Positions 27,696 through 38,395 are shown, counted from the first letter of the stretch. The stretch is DNA of 64,000 nucleotides from Acidobacteriaceae bacterium (GCA_003134655.1 PLBY01000085.1:10716-74715), one strand, 5' to 3'. The notes: generated from the sequence alone by a model not told the origin. Numbers and translations are program-made.

Positions 27696-30600
27696 TCAAG
27701 GCTGGCCTTTTCTTAACGGGGTCAACTTGCCCTCCTGGAACTCGGCTCCCGTTTCATGCATCGCCCGAAGGAGTTCCGGCCAATCCTCGAAGTCAGTCGC
27801 GAAAATCTTCTCCACCAACTTTCGAGTCAGCTGCGGCACGAAGTGGTTCAACATGACGGGCGAGTATCCTCCTTCATCGGCCAGGCGAGCCCAGTACAAA
27901 TTGGGAGAATCCCAGGATTCCGCCAGAAAACGGCTGGAATACCCGGCGAGCGGTGGCATGGGCATCATGTTCAGGAGTTCGGGACCGTAGTTCTGAGCCA
28001 GGCTGGGATGCGGCGTGCCGAAATCACGCGACAAGCGATTCCAGTCAGCCTGCTCAGGGTGCTGCCGACACAGCTCTTCAAGTTCCTGAGTGGCGGTTCC
28101 ACCCACCCCGGGCTGTGCCGGATACTGTCGCCGAAACTCCACCGCCAGATAGAAGGTGTCAGCCGGCATCATTTGAGGAAGCATTTCTGCCACGCGACCT
28201 GCGCGCAGAGCTTCCTCGACTTGTCTTGATCGCTGTGGAAGTAACCGGGTCGACAGAATAATCAGGACCTTATTTCGCAATGCCTCGTCCTTTGCCGAAG
28301 CGGTCAGGAGTTCTTCGCCACTGCGCTGATAGAGAGCGATGGCGTGAAGCTCCAGTGGGCTGACGTCCCACCAGCGGGGAATGGTCGCGCTGGCCAGCAG
28401 TTCCGGCGTCAATTCCTTCCAGATCAGCGCCTGAACACTGTCCGGCGAGATGAAATCCTGCTCAAGATCGGCCAAGGCGTAGGGGAGATCAGCAAGCGAG
28501 CCGACGAAATGGGCGCCTCCGCCCGCCGGAGAACCCTGGCCCAAAAGTTCCGGAGCCTGCCAGAGTGTCTTCAATCCACCGACCGTCTCTCCGGCAAAGT
28601 CGTGGGAGCGGACGAAGAGCGGATTATTGTGCAGTGCCTGCGCACCCGGCGGCTCGTAGTATGCATAGTTCAAGCCAACGAGAGTATCTCTGAGAAACGA
28701 TGCGAGTTCACCGCGCGCCTCGTCAATTTGCACCAGCGAAGCAGTCGGCGACTTGAGGACTTTAGGTATGTCGGCCCGCATTTCCACATCGGTGTGATGA
28801 TTGTTATAGATTCCTGCCGCCCATTCTGATCTCTCGCCGTTCGTGAAGATTGGCCGTGGCATCTCAAATTCTCGCGTCTGGCCCGCCAATTGGATCAAGT
28901 ACCCGGCCGGCTGTTTCCCATGCCCCTTTTCGGCCAATGCATCCCCGAGCGTCAACAGCGTGTCGAGCGAGACTAGTCTCTGGTCGTCCAGCACGGAGCG
29001 GATCCTGGTGGCAACTTCTCGATGAATCTGCTTTCCCTCTGCAGTATCCTGCCGCGGGCCCGCCAACAGTTCGATGATTTCATCCTGCGAAGGTCGAGCC
29101 TTGGTCGAGTACCGGAATAGTTCTGCCACGGACGTTCGCCCTGAGTCATACAGTTGGGAGGCTGATCGAATCGTGGCGAAAGGACTGATGACGTGTTGAA
29201 ACGACTCGTCCAAGTGCGCGTTTGAAATCTCTCCCTGACGGGCCAGAATCTGCCAGATTCCTACGCTAGCCTGAAAGGTGCCGAATGCGTTTCCGCGCAC
29301 AGGCATGGGCACCTTGTTCAGCCCTTGAGCGACGTCAAGAAACTGTGCGATCGACTCGTCGCTCAATTCCGGAAACTCGGAAAAGATTCGGTACTGATCG
29401 CTAAATTCCTCGAACTTCCGTGCCAGCAAGCGGACCGTCTCAGCTGACAGGCGATTTCCCGGAGATCGTCTATGGTCGATTTCACTGATCGCCATGTACA
29501 TCTGCAGGGGACCGACGTCGGTGGATAGCCGTGAATAGGCGAACATCATTTGTACAAGCTGATCCGGACCGCTCAGGGTGGAAGCTTGCTTTCCCAACTT
29601 GCGAGCAAGGCTCGAGCTGTGCCATTGGAGAAGGATGTCCTTCCAAAGATCCAGACCCCCGGGTACGATCGGCTCACCGTTGTTCTCAAACTGAAGTCGA
29701 TTGACAAGAAGCAATAGCGCAGGATTCGGTCGAAAGGAACCTCTTGTGGCGGGCGAGGAAGGATCGGGGGCGCGTAGTCCCGCGTAAAAGTGGCGCAGCC
29801 GGTGCGGGTCGGTAAAATAGGCCTGCCGAATTCCAGTCACTCGTGAAAGCACATCGAAATAGGCGGCCAGCCAACCCTTATCCTTGGCAATTAACTTCGA
29901 GACAAACGCGGCGGGCGACGCCGGGCTTGCTCCAACCAAGTCCTTCCATGCAGCGTCCGCTTCCGCTCCTCCGGGTACGTTGACTCGACCCGCGCTGACG
30001 CAGAGGCCCCTCCCATAAAAATCAAGGACCGCGGCGTAAGGAAGCAACTTCGCGAGCCCAATCGATTGCCGCAAATAGGTCCTGGTTTCGGGGTCGAGCC
30101 GAGAGAGAGCCCAATACAGGCGCGCGACCGCTGGGTCGGTCAGGATCGTGTCGAGCAAGTCTTTGCTGCTTTCTTTGTAGTTCTTCGTGCTCGCCGTGGT
30201 CCAATCCCCTTCGGCAAAGAGTACCGGTAAGGGGGAAGAGAGGAACGGGTACTCGAAGGGTTTGCCGCCTTGCAGCGTCCGCTCCAGTTCGGGAAGAGGA
30301 AATCCAGAATCGATGGCCAGGAAAGCCCTTTCGGGATCTGCCGTCTGCAGGGATGTTCCAGGACTACCGCAATCTGACCGGGTTCGATAACCGAGAATTT
30401 GCAGTAGAGGTTTTGCATCGTCACAATTCGTGACACGAATCACCATCCCACTGCCAGCGGCCAAAGCGGCCAGCTCCCGGGCCTGTACGACGTATCGCCG
30501 CAGCAGAATCAGGAACTCTGTGGGGTGAGCGATCTCATAGCCCTCGATGAACACATTCCTGCTCAGCAAGGGCAGGACTTCGTCAGGCGCGATCTTTTGG

Positions 30601-30812
30601 CTGATCCCGGCCATCCGAAGAAAGGATCGCTGCGGACCTGGGATTACGGCCTGCGGTTGAGCCGAGAGGGTCCCGTTTTCTGCAGACAAGACCGCGGCCG
30701 AGTTGGAGTGCGTCGAGTCAGCGGCCAAGGGAATTTCACTGCTACCAGCGAACAAATTGCAGTGCAAGAGAGAAAATACAAACAAGGCGGACAGGCAAAC
30801 AGGAGGCTTCAC
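27696..30812 (-). CDS. Large secreted protein, unknown function
   Basis: A 1038-residue protein with a signal peptide (MKPPVCLSALFVFSLLHCNL, then FAGS). I recognise no domain. The sequence is mostly helical and mixed in composition, without repeats, metal motifs or membrane segments in the mature part, so it is probably periplasmic. It is transcribed just ahead of the VWFA gene, and the pair is probably one operon. Partner proteins of acidobacterial VWFA genes are commonly uncharacterised. Length and intact frame argue for a functional gene. Confidence 0.75.
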   Translation of the reverse strand: MKPPVCLSALFVFSLLHCNLFAGSSEIPLAADSTHSNSAAVLSAENGTLSAQPQAVIPGPQRSFLRMAGISQKIAPDEVLPLLSRNVFIEGYEIAHPTEFLILLRRYVVQARELAALAAGSGMVIRVTNCDDAKPLLQILGYRTRSDCGSPGTSLQTADPERAFLAIDSGFPLPELERTLQGGKPFEYPFLSSPLPVLFAEGDWTTASTKNYKESSKDLLDTILTDPAVARLYWALSRLDPETRTYLRQSIGLAKLLPYAAVLDFYGRGLCVSAGRVNVPGGAEADAAWKDLVGASPASPAAFVSKLIAKDKGWLAAYFDVLSRVTGIRQAYFTDPHRLRHFYAGLRAPDPSSPATRGSFRPNPALLLLVNRLQFENNGEPIVPGGLDLWKDILLQWHSSSLARKLGKQASTLSGPDQLVQMMFAYSRLSTDVGPLQMYMAISEIDHRRSPGNRLSAETVRLLARKFEEFSDQYRIFSEFPELSDESIAQFLDVAQGLNKVPMPVRGNAFGTFQASVGIWQILARQGEISNAHLDESFQHVISPFATIRSASQLYDSGRTSVAELFRYSTKARPSQDEIIELLAGPRQDTAEGKQIHREVATRIRSVLDDQRLVSLDTLLTLGDALAEKGHGKQPAGYLIQLAGQTREFEMPRPIFTNGERSEWAAGIYNNHHTDVEMRADIPKVLKSPTASLVQIDEARGELASFLRDTLVGLNYAYYEPPGAQALHNNPLFVRSHDFAGETVGGLKTLWQAPELLGQGSPAGGGAHFVGSLADLPYALADLEQDFISPDSVQALIWKELTPELLASATIPRWWDVSPLELHAIALYQRSGEELLTASAKDEALRNKVLIILSTRLLPQRSRQVEEALRAGRVAEMLPQMMPADTFYLAVEFRRQYPAQPGVGGTATQELEELCRQHPEQADWNRLSRDFGTPHPSLAQNYGPELLNMMPMPPLAGYSSRFLAESWDSPNLYWARLADEGGYSPVMLNHFVPQLTRKLVEKIFATDFEDWPELLRAMHETGAEFQEGKLTPLRKGQP

Positions 30813-31221
30813 GGCTGGATTCCCCTCGGAGCGTGCCAGACTTCACGTCACCTGGAATCTACTGAGGAAGGCAGGGGATGTCTTCCATTCGCGAGACCGA
30901 AATGTCGAACTCAGGTTTGGTGAAACCGAGCTTTGCTCCCAGAATTTCGATGTGGGCAAATTACCTCATATCTTGCGATGATCCAAGCTGTTTTTTTGAC
31001 AGTTCTTAGAAATGGGGCTTCCAGAGCAAAATAGTGCCCGGACACCCTGGTCCGTCAAAACCGATGAGTCGGGGAAAAGTCACCATTCCTAATGGTTTAT
31101 CGGCTTACAGGAGCTGTCCAGAATCGGGGTTCACGGAGACTCAATTGACGGATTTTGGCGTCAGCGTCGCCGCCCGACTTCACAACTCTATGCAAACAAA
31201 TAGAAGTTTCGTGAGGCGAAG
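30813..31221. other. Intergenic stretch, no gene seen
   Basis: About 400 bases between two minus-strand genes. It should contain the promoter of the 1038-residue gene and the end of the glycosidase-like transcript. No strong promoter, terminator or conserved small frame is visible. Confidence 0.45.
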
Positions 31222-33393
31222 TTAGGAGCCAGAAACGCCGAGCGTCCCGCGAATCACGGTGACTGATGCTGCTGGCAGGTTATATTTCGTGCCTTGCCCA
31301 GCATTTAGCGTTGATGTGGCGGGCGGACCATCCGGGTCAGCGTGACCCTTCTTTCGATCCGGATGCCACTGGTATTGCTCCTTTCCGAATGTGATCATCG
31401 TGACCTTTCCCGCGAAAGAAGTGCCCCGAGTCGCATCGGAATCGCGGAATAGAACCTCCACTTGATGGGAATGATTGTGGTCCTTGTTGATGAGCAACAG
31501 AGACCATTGGCCGTCGGGACGGTGGAGAGCATAAGCCGTCACCAGCACGTGTCCCTGGGAATCTTTCAAGTCGCTCACGGCGCGATAGAGAAGATGTTCC
31601 GCATCTTTCGGCTGGGCCCATTCCTGAGTGAGGAGCCGGGCGGCAAAAAACTGCGATGTCGGCTGCAGAATCTGATAGTGGTCATCGACCATGAACAGGT
31701 GATACGTTCCCCAACTGTTCGGGCAGGCCGGATGAGGCGGAGAGTAGGACAAGTCGTGGTAATAGTGAGTGGATTGGCCGCCAGCAGTAAGAAATCCCGC
31801 AAAGGAATCAGCGAGCCAAAGCGCGCCAAAGATCTCGACTGAAGCCTCGCCGCCATGCGCGTTGGTTTCGGTATCGAGCAGGGGAACGCCTGCCGGCAAT
31901 CCGTCGTCGCGCCAAGCCTGCATAATGTGGGTAATCAGCTCAGGCTCCTGATACAGATTTTCCCACGGCGTTTCGCAACCATCGTAGGGATAGTGTTCGA
32001 ACGACATGAACGAGAGATCCTGCAGCCGATTGTGGGTTTTGAGGTAGTCGAGGAATCGCCCGAACCATGAAGTATGCCCGTGCGTGTCGGGCCAAACTTG
32101 AATGTCCTCGGTGACTCCCTGAAATGAGGGCCCTCCTAGTTTGAAATTTCCGTCGATGCGATGAATTGCGTTTGCGAACTGTAGATAGAGAGCTCCATAG
32201 TCCTCGGGCAGCATGTACTGGCCGTCCGCCTCTTCACCCATTTCGATGTACGAAACCGGGTAGCCCCGCTTCTTGATGTAGCTCATCTGCGCGGCCGCAT
32301 CTTCCGGAGTGCTGTAGAGCAGGGCCACCGGCACAATTGCCGGCAGGCCGCGCGTAATTCCGCTCTTGAAGAAGAGATCGAAGCCGGGCTGATCGCCCGA
32401 TTCCATGCTGTTGGGCGCGAGATAGAGGTCCGCCGGCTCGTGCCAGGGGTCAACTGACGAGCAGAGCGTCAATGTTTGTTTCTGGTCGGCTGAATGGTGG
32501 AGAAGATCCTTGAGTTTGTTGTGATCGGCTATCGTGCCCAGATAGACTTCGCGGATGGCATATCCTACGCAGTTGCGGCGGTCGGCAGAACCATGGCTAT
32601 CACAAGTATTGGAGGAGTGCGTCATCCAGACTCGAACGAACTTAGTCGACACTGGTGCCGTCGACAAAAGCATAGTGGTGTCTCCACCCTTTCCGTCGGT
32701 AACGGTTCCCGAGGGAAAATTCTTCCACGCTCCTTTGTTCTGGTCATCCATTGCATCGCCATCGCCCACCCAGTACTGCACCTGGAAATCGCGAGCAAAT
32801 GGTTTGGCCCACTGGATGCGGATTCCATTGATGGCCGCTTCTTTGTCGAGCGCGATCACCACCCACTGCGGATGGAGCGAGTCATCTTCGCCAGTGAAAT
32901 CGTGGCTCAGGTATGGATTGCTCTTCCAATACGACTCCGGGTTTCCGTCATCAAGGCGGGAGTAGCCATCGAATTCTGTGCCTCCGTTGCGAGTAAAGCC
33001 ACGGTGTGGCAGCGAGTATCCATAGGAGTGATTGATCATCTCACTGGTCGGAGTCGCATCCCCCGTGAAATAGCCTTTGCCTGCGGGATCGCTCCATGCA
33101 CCCTTCGGGTTCCAATGCCAGGCCTGCACAAACAAGTCTGTATTCTGGCGGTAGCTGATGACTCCCCAACCCGCCGATAAGACCTTCTCGATCTGGTCGG
33201 GGCGGAAGAAAACGTCGGTCGCGTTGCTCGGAACACGATCAACCGTGGAACCCAAGCCATACAGTGGGCTGAATCTGTTGACGACGTGGCCAGGGGTTGC
33301 ATCCACGGTGATGGTCTGGGAAGTAGCGGCTGCGCCGCTCAGTAGAACGGCGATGAAGAGGATAGCGGGAATAATCTGTTCAGACTTCCTCAT
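31222..33393 (-). CDS. Secreted glycoside-hydrolase-like protein with F5/8C module
   Basis: A 723-residue exported protein from ATG 33393 (GGGAG upstream; signal peptide MRKSEQIIPAILFIAVLLSG, then AAATS). Residues about 130-290 look like a discoidin/F5-8C carbohydrate-binding module (LDDGNPESYWKSNPYLSHDF). The following part looks like a TIM-barrel glycosidase: YIEMGEEADGQYMLPEDY (Glu after MG as acid/base candidate), MSFEHYPYDG and LLDTETNAHGGE (nucleophile candidate). GH39/GH79-type clan A is my best guess. A role in outside-cell polysaccharide use fits the amino-sugar genes alongside. Confidence 0.72.
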   Translation of the reverse strand: MRKSEQIIPAILFIAVLLSGAAATSQTITVDATPGHVVNRFSPLYGLGSTVDRVPSNATDVFFRPDQIEKVLSAGWGVISYRQNTDLFVQAWHWNPKGAWSDPAGKGYFTGDATPTSEMINHSYGYSLPHRGFTRNGGTEFDGYSRLDDGNPESYWKSNPYLSHDFTGEDDSLHPQWVVIALDKEAAINGIRIQWAKPFARDFQVQYWVGDGDAMDDQNKGAWKNFPSGTVTDGKGGDTTMLLSTAPVSTKFVRVWMTHSSNTCDSHGSADRRNCVGYAIREVYLGTIADHNKLKDLLHHSADQKQTLTLCSSVDPWHEPADLYLAPNSMESGDQPGFDLFFKSGITRGLPAIVPVALLYSTPEDAAAQMSYIKKRGYPVSYIEMGEEADGQYMLPEDYGALYLQFANAIHRIDGNFKLGGPSFQGVTEDIQVWPDTHGHTSWFGRFLDYLKTHNRLQDLSFMSFEHYPYDGCETPWENLYQEPELITHIMQAWRDDGLPAGVPLLDTETNAHGGEASVEIFGALWLADSFAGFLTAGGQSTHYYHDLSYSPPHPACPNSWGTYHLFMVDDHYQILQPTSQFFAARLLTQEWAQPKDAEHLLYRAVSDLKDSQGHVLVTAYALHRPDGQWSLLLINKDHNHSHQVEVLFRDSDATRGTSFAGKVTMITFGKEQYQWHPDRKKGHADPDGPPATSTLNAGQGTKYNLPAASVTVIRGTLGVSGS

Positions 33394-33578
33394 AGCAATC
33401 TCCCTGCGTGCATGTTGGTGCCGCCGCGCCACAAGAGTCATATAACACGTAACCCGACTCTCGCCACGACGTGGGCGGTTGGTTTTCACGCTGTGAAACT
33501 TCGGTTCACAACTGCATCGGCCTGAGGCGTTGGCTTGTATAATTCGTTTCCGATTTCCATTTCACTTCGGATCTTGCC

Positions 33579-34364
33579 ATGCTGCTCAAAGTGTTCGGTG
33601 ATAGAACTTCGTTGGGCCGTGCCGCCGCTGATCAGGCTGCGACGGCGATTCGGCGCGCTATCGCCGCGCGAGGACAGGCTCGCATTATCGCAGCGACCGC
33701 CGCGTCTCAGCTCGAATTCCTGAGCGCGGTCACTCAAGCCGAAGACATCGATTGGACCAAGGTCGAGGCGTTTCATCTTGATGAATACATTGGTTTGCCG
33801 ATCACGCACCCCGGAAGCTTCCGTAAGATGCTGATGGAGCAGTTGGTCGGGAAAACTGGAATCACGCATTATCACCTGCTCGACGGTGATGCCGCTGATC
33901 CAGTGAGAGTGGTGCGAGAGGTCGGCAAGCAACTCGCTTCAGCTCCCATCGACATCGCGTTTCTCGGCATCGGCGAGAACGGGCATATCGCGTTCAATGA
34001 TCCACCCGCCGATTTCAATACCGAGGAGCCATATCTCATCGTGAACCTCGACGAGGCGTGCCGGCAGCAGCAGGTGGGGGAGGCGTGGTTCGCGGATATC
34101 TCACAGGTGCCAGAACAAGCGATCTCAATGTCGGCGCGACAAATTCTAAAAGCACGAGAGATCCTCGCGGTGGTTCCCGATCGCCGCAAAGCACAGGCTG
34201 TGAAGGCATGCTTCGAGGGAGAGATCAGTCCCATGGCCCCAGCGTCGATTTTGCGGCGGCATCCCAACGCGACCGTGTACTTGGACACGAACTCGGCTTC
34301 GTTGCTTGGTCCACAGCTGCAAAGTACGTTGGCTCGAGATTCTCAGGTGAGCGTCGGCTCCTGA
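33579..34364 (+). CDS. nagB: Glucosamine-6-phosphate deaminase family protein
   Basis: A 261-residue cytosolic protein of the NagB/6-phosphogluconolactonase fold. Motifs seen: [13 protein letters not shown] (catalytic Asp), [19 protein letters not shown] (catalytic Glu-His relay region) and LLGPQL at the end. Reaction by family: GlcN-6-P to Fru-6-P plus ammonia. It is about 20 residues longer at the C-terminus than minimal forms and overlaps the convergent MFS gene by 22 bases. It links amino-sugar catabolism to central metabolism and marks the theme of the following 14 kb. Confidence 0.88.
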   Translation: MLLKVFGDRTSLGRAAADQAATAIRRAIAARGQARIIAATAASQLEFLSAVTQAEDIDWTKVEAFHLDEYIGLPITHPGSFRKMLMEQLVGKTGITHYHLLDGDAADPVRVVREVGKQLASAPIDIAFLGIGENGHIAFNDPPADFNTEEPYLIVNLDEACRQQQVGEAWFADISQVPEQAISMSARQILKAREILAVVPDRRKAQAVKACFEGEISPMAPASILRRHPNATVYLDTNSASLLGPQLQSTLARDSQVSVGS

Positions 34365-35665
34365 ATCTCGGTCTCGACTTGCCGCAGTGTCTTTGACGGG
34401 TCCACGAAGAGCCAGCATAGCGCTCCGATCACACACAACGCTGCAGCCACCAGGAACGAGGTCGTCCATCCGAATCGGGCTGCAATCCATGGTGTCAGCG
34501 CGGCAGTGAGAGCTGCTCCTGCTTGATTGCCGGTGTTCATAACACCCGAGACAGAGCCGGACGATCTGCCGCCGATGTCTGCGGTCACGGACCAAAAAGA
34601 ACTCTGCGACAGGTAAAGCGCGCCTGCGCCACCCGCAAGAACAAAACTAGCCAGACGAGCACTCTGCACTTGACTGCCGCAGGCAATGAAAATGCCCGCT
34701 ACGCCGATGGAGACAGCTGCCACTCCGCAGCGTCCCAGCCGCGGGCCACGCAATTTCGTGAGGCGGTCGTTGATTGTCCCACCCAACAGGCAACCCAAGA
34801 CCATGGCAAGAAAGGGCAGCATTGAGTAGAGAGCGCTCGCCTTTAGGTCCAGTCCCCTGACCTTTGAGAGATACGTGAAGAACCAGCTAAAGAAAACCCA
34901 GGCAACATAGCCGTAGCAGAAGTAGCTAATCGTCAGAGCCCACACCTCTCCGCTTCGCAATGTACGCTGCCACGGCACAAGGCCATTCCGAGTCGAAGTC
35001 GTAGCTTTCGCAGTAGTCAAGGTTAGCCCGGACTCGATCATTGCAAGCTCAGACGCGGACACCTTGGGATGCTCAGCGGGAGTGTCACGTGCTGAAGCAA
35101 ACCACAATGCGCCCGCGATCAGTCCGATTACGGCGCACACCCAAAATGGCGAGCGCCATCCATAGTGGACCATCAGATAGGGGATTAAGGGTTGGGTGAG
35201 ACCCGCTCCGGCTCCGACTCCGGCGAAGATCCAGCCGTTGGCGATGCCACGCTCATCAACTGGGATCCAGCGCGAGAGGAACTGGTTCGCAGAAGGGTAG
35301 ATCACCGCTTCCCCTGCGCCGAGGAGGAATCGGACCGTCATGAAGAGGTACAGAGCGCCAGCAAAGTTGGCCGGAACCAGGGCAGTGAGAGCAGTGAAGA
35401 TGCCCCACCATATGACTCCACCGGTGAGCACGCGGCGCGGTCCGTAGCGATCGGCGAGGCGGCCTCCGACAGTTTGAAACAGGCCATAACCGACGAGCAT
35501 CACGCTAAACACCCTCCCGAGTTGCACAAACGAAAGGTGATACGCATCGGCGATGGTTCCGGCAGCCGTTGACATATTGACGCGGTCCAGATAGGACACC
35601 GCGCTGAGGAGAAAGAGCAGGAACACCAGGAACCAGCGCACGCGGGTTGTCTTCGCGGGAGGCAT
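34343..35665 (-). CDS. MFS transporter, sugar-acid (ACS/hexuronate) type
   Basis: A 440-residue protein with twelve predicted helices. The signature [15 protein letters not shown] in helix 1 and [21 protein letters not shown] between helices 2-3 are those of the anion:cation symporter group that carries hexuronates, glucarate, KDG or galactonate. The substrate is inferred from family and context: probably the sugar-acid or keto-acid product of the exported enzymes encoded upstream. It is the last gene of the minus-strand operon, 21 bases after the PLP gene. Confidence 0.88.
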   Translation of the reverse strand: MPPAKTTRVRWFLVFLLFLLSAVSYLDRVNMSTAAGTIADAYHLSFVQLGRVFSVMLVGYGLFQTVGGRLADRYGPRRVLTGGVIWWGIFTALTALVPANFAGALYLFMTVRFLLGAGEAVIYPSANQFLSRWIPVDERGIANGWIFAGVGAGAGLTQPLIPYLMVHYGWRSPFWVCAVIGLIAGALWFASARDTPAEHPKVSASELAMIESGLTLTTAKATTSTRNGLVPWQRTLRSGEVWALTISYFCYGYVAWVFFSWFFTYLSKVRGLDLKASALYSMLPFLAMVLGCLLGGTINDRLTKLRGPRLGRCGVAAVSIGVAGIFIACGSQVQSARLASFVLAGGAGALYLSQSSFWSVTADIGGRSSGSVSGVMNTGNQAGAALTAALTPWIAARFGWTTSFLVAAALCVIGALCWLFVDPSKTLRQVETEIQEPTLT

Positions 35666-35686
35666 TATGGCGTTATCGCGAATACG

Positions 35687-36946
35687 TTATGCGGAGTGCT
35701 CGCGCAAAACGCGCGACAGTTGCTCGGCGACGATCTTGTCTTCGCCCGGCTGCAACATGAACGAGCACATGGTGAGCCCGGGCCGGCCTTCGCCGCCGCC
35801 AATGACGATCGCGGGTTTAGAATTCCGCAGCAATTGCGAGACCTGATGCGGCTCCAGCGAGATTTTGGAATCCCAAGTGATCTGCATGTGGGGCACGTGG
35901 TTGGCGATGTCGGGAACGAAAAACGACGTGCTCACTCCCGGAATCCTGGTCAGTTCGCGCGAGACCAGTTCCAGCCGGGCTTGCCATTCGCGCTCAAGCG
36001 CGTCGTGATCTTCCTTCAAATAGAGTTCGAGCGCCTTCACCATCCCGATAATTTCTTCTTTGCCTACTTTCTGACTGCGGCCGAGCGTGTCCTCGTGGGG
36101 ACTGTTGTTCAGCAGGGCATTGGCCACGAGATCCTTGCGCCCGATCAACAAGCCCGCGCATTGAGGTCCGCGCATCGCCTTGCCACCGCTGAAGGTGACC
36201 AGGTCGTATCCCATGTTGGTGTAATCCCAGAGATGCGAAACCGGAGGAGTGTCGGCCGCGGCGTCGTTCATGCACGGAATGTTGAATTGCTTCCCCAACT
36301 TGACCCACTCGTCGACTTTGATTTGGCCGGCGGCATTGGCAAAATTTGAAAAGTGCATCATGGCCGTGCGGTCATTGACTGCCTGCCGAAGCTGATCACG
36401 GGTCTCAATCTCGATCAGCTTGACCCCCGTGGACCGCAACTGATGATCGAATGGGTTGCGATGCGATTTCTGAATGATGACTTCCGACTTCATGCCAGTG
36501 AGATCGGGAAGTTGCCGGATCAAAGCTTCATTGCCACCGGTCAGAATGCCCGCCAATCCGGACTGAATGGCCGCGGCGGCGCCTGAGGTGACCAGGGCCA
36601 TGTAGCCATCGGGAAGCTTCAGCATTTCTGCGATCCGCTTTCCCGCGGCGACTTCCAGTGCTGGGATGTTCACAAAGTGGCGCCCCGCCATCGCCATGAC
36701 CGCCTCAAGTTCGGGACGAAGAACAGATCCGCCAAGCATCGTCATCGTGCCTTGGCAGTTGATCACGGTGGTGACGCCCAGTTCGTCGTAGGGATTACCG
36801 CTCTGCCCGAAGCCGGTCACGCTGACGTTCCCGGCAGTCGACGCCGTCGCAGTCGAAAAAAGCTTTCGAGGCGCAAAGACAGATGCTGCCATGGCGGCGG
36901 CCGTTCCCAGAAATCCGCGCCGATTCCACGACGTTTTGATTCGCAT
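35687..36946 (-). CDS. Tat-exported PLP enzyme, SelA/DgaE-like lyase (copy A)
   Basis: A 419-residue protein with a twin-arginine signal (WNRRGFLGTAAAMAASVFAP). It is a fold-type I PLP enzyme: YDELGVTTVINCQGTMTMLGGS at the start of the mature domain, SGAAAAIQSG for phosphate binding, MNDAAAD for the ring Asp and SGGKAMRGPQ with Schiff-base Lys256. The family includes selenocysteine synthase and D-glucosaminate-6-phosphate ammonia-lyase; the latter is the likelier guide because no selenium genes are near. Tat export is expected for a protein that must fold around PLP. It is preceded by the RidA gene by 16 bases and resembles the second PLP gene at 45469. Confidence 0.85.
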   Translation of the reverse strand: MRIKTSWNRRGFLGTAAAMAASVFAPRKLFSTATASTAGNVSVTGFGQSGNPYDELGVTTVINCQGTMTMLGGSVLRPELEAVMAMAGRHFVNIPALEVAAGKRIAEMLKLPDGYMALVTSGAAAAIQSGLAGILTGGNEALIRQLPDLTGMKSEVIIQKSHRNPFDHQLRSTGVKLIEIETRDQLRQAVNDRTAMMHFSNFANAAGQIKVDEWVKLGKQFNIPCMNDAAADTPPVSHLWDYTNMGYDLVTFSGGKAMRGPQCAGLLIGRKDLVANALLNNSPHEDTLGRSQKVGKEEIIGMVKALELYLKEDHDALEREWQARLELVSRELTRIPGVSTSFFVPDIANHVPHMQITWDSKISLEPHQVSQLLRNSKPAIVIGGGEGRPGLTMCSFMLQPGEDKIVAEQLSRVLREHSA

Positions 36947-36962
36947 GAGAGTGTCCTTGGCC

Positions 36963-37472
36963 TTACTTGCGCGTGACCGCCGCGATGCAGTTGATTTCCA
37001 CCAGCGAATCTCCGGGCAGGGCAGCGACCGCCACCGTCGTACGGGACGGTCCCCCGTGCGGGAAATAGGTCGCGAATACCTTGGTCATCGCGTCCCAGTG
37101 CTCGATCTTGACCAGGAAAACACTGGTTTGAAGAATGCTGTCGACCGTGCCACCGCCCACTTCTACGAGTTTCTTGATTTTGTCCATGACCATGGTGGTG
37201 TGGGATTCAATGGTCCACTCTTTCTGATCCCGCGAATCATGCGCGCCTTGACCGGAGACATAAATCAAACCGTTGTGAACAATGACCGGCATGATGACAT
37301 CTTTCTCGCTGCCAGGCTTGCCTTCACCATTCAGCTTGCGGATGGCGTTGGCATCCTGGGGGGAACTCTGTGCCAGTCCACGCGTGGGTAGCACAGCGGC
37401 AGTCAGCCCGAGCGCTGACAGAAGGGAACCGAAGCGCAAAGCAAATGTCCTTCGAGTCGAGGTCAAATTCAT
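36963..37472 (-). CDS. Exported RidA-family protein (enamine/imine deaminase-like)
   Basis: A 169-residue protein with a Tat-like signal (STRRTFALRFGSLLSALG, cleavage after LAQ). The mature part is a single RidA domain: VIVHNGLIYVSGQGAHDS, VMDKIKKLVEVGGGTVDSILQTSVFL, and FPHGGPSRTTVAVAALPGDSLVEINCIA, with the Arg of PSRTTV in the active-site position. Cytosolic RidA hydrolyses reactive enamine/imine intermediates released by PLP lyases. An exported one next to an exported PLP enzyme suggests the same partnership in the periplasm. Same operon as the PLP and MFS genes. Confidence 0.85.
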   Translation of the reverse strand: MNLTSTRRTFALRFGSLLSALGLTAAVLPTRGLAQSSPQDANAIRKLNGEGKPGSEKDVIMPVIVHNGLIYVSGQGAHDSRDQKEWTIESHTTMVMDKIKKLVEVGGGTVDSILQTSVFLVKIEHWDAMTKVFATYFPHGGPSRTTVAVAALPGDSLVEINCIAAVTRK

Positions 37473-37543
37473 GGAAATGCTCCTTTCAAGTTAGGCTCTC
37501 AATACTGAATCCGATGAACCGGAAGATCACCGCAGCCCGTGTG

Positions 37544-38395
37544 TTAGACAGCTACCTTTCCTAGCCGGGCGTCGGTTTTACCGTTCCTGTTAAGCGCTCT
37601 CCATGCGGATGGAGACGCAGGCGGCTGATACCCAAGTTCAGCCGAGATCTTCAAACCTGCCTCCTGGATCAGAGGGGCCAGCCGGCGAAGACGCGTCACT
37701 GGCATACGCAGAGTGGGAGCGGTGATGCTGAGACTCGATTGCACGCTTCCTGTGTGATCGTAAATTGGAGCAGCGACACAGCGAATGTGCAACTCGTGTT
37801 CTTCCAGGTCACACGCGTATCCGTTCTTGCGGACGCGGAACAACTCCGCTTTGAGTTCCTGAAGATTTCCGACCGAATTCGGAGTCAGACGTTTTACGTC
37901 GAGTTCAGGCAGAACGCGCTCCTGCTCGTCCTCCGGCATATAAGCCAGCATGACCTTGCCCACGGCTGTGCAGTGGAGAGGTACGGAAGCCCCAATGCGT
38001 GAATGAATGCGCAACTGCTCAGGGGAATCCAGTTTCTCGACATAGACGGCAGACAATCCGTGCCGCACCGTGAGGTGGATGGTCTCGCGAGTCTGCTGGT
38101 TCAGCTCCTGCAAATAGGGCAGGCTCAAGCGCCTGATATCGAGCTGGCCGACGGCAGCTTGTCCAATAGAAAAACATGCAATTCCCAGGTGATGGGTGCC
38201 TTCTCCGTCGCGGTTCAAGAAACCCGCAGTGATCAGGTTGGCCAGAAAACGGTGAACCGTGCTCACTGGAAGCCGCGACAAAGCTGCCACCTGCTTGGCG
38301 GTGAGTCCTCGAGGGGATTCGCTGAAGAGATGCAATAGCTGCAGCCCACGCTGAAGAGCGGTGATGTCGTAATTCCGTTTTGGACGACCGTTCAT
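37544..38395 (-). CDS. IclR-family transcriptional regulator
   Basis: A 283-residue regulator. The N-terminal winged helix has ALQRGLQLLHLFSESPRGLTAKQVAALSRLPVSTVHRFL, and the effector domain (about 95-255) has VGKVMLAYMPEDE and CVAAPIYDHTGSVQSSLSITAP. IclR members near sugar-acid genes (KdgR type) usually sense a keto-acid or aromatic intermediate. It is embedded between the RraA and RidA genes of the same operon, so it is probably autoregulated. A 5-4-5 palindrome (CTGAT-GAAA-ATCAG, about 38428-38441) lies directly upstream of the start. Confidence 0.9.
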   Translation of the reverse strand: MNGRPKRNYDITALQRGLQLLHLFSESPRGLTAKQVAALSRLPVSTVHRFLANLITAGFLNRDGEGTHHLGIACFSIGQAAVGQLDIRRLSLPYLQELNQQTRETIHLTVRHGLSAVYVEKLDSPEQLRIHSRIGASVPLHCTAVGKVMLAYMPEDEQERVLPELDVKRLTPNSVGNLQELKAELFRVRKNGYACDLEEHELHIRCVAAPIYDHTGSVQSSLSITAPTLRMPVTRLRRLAPLIQEAGLKISAELGYQPPASPSAWRALNRNGKTDARLGKVAV

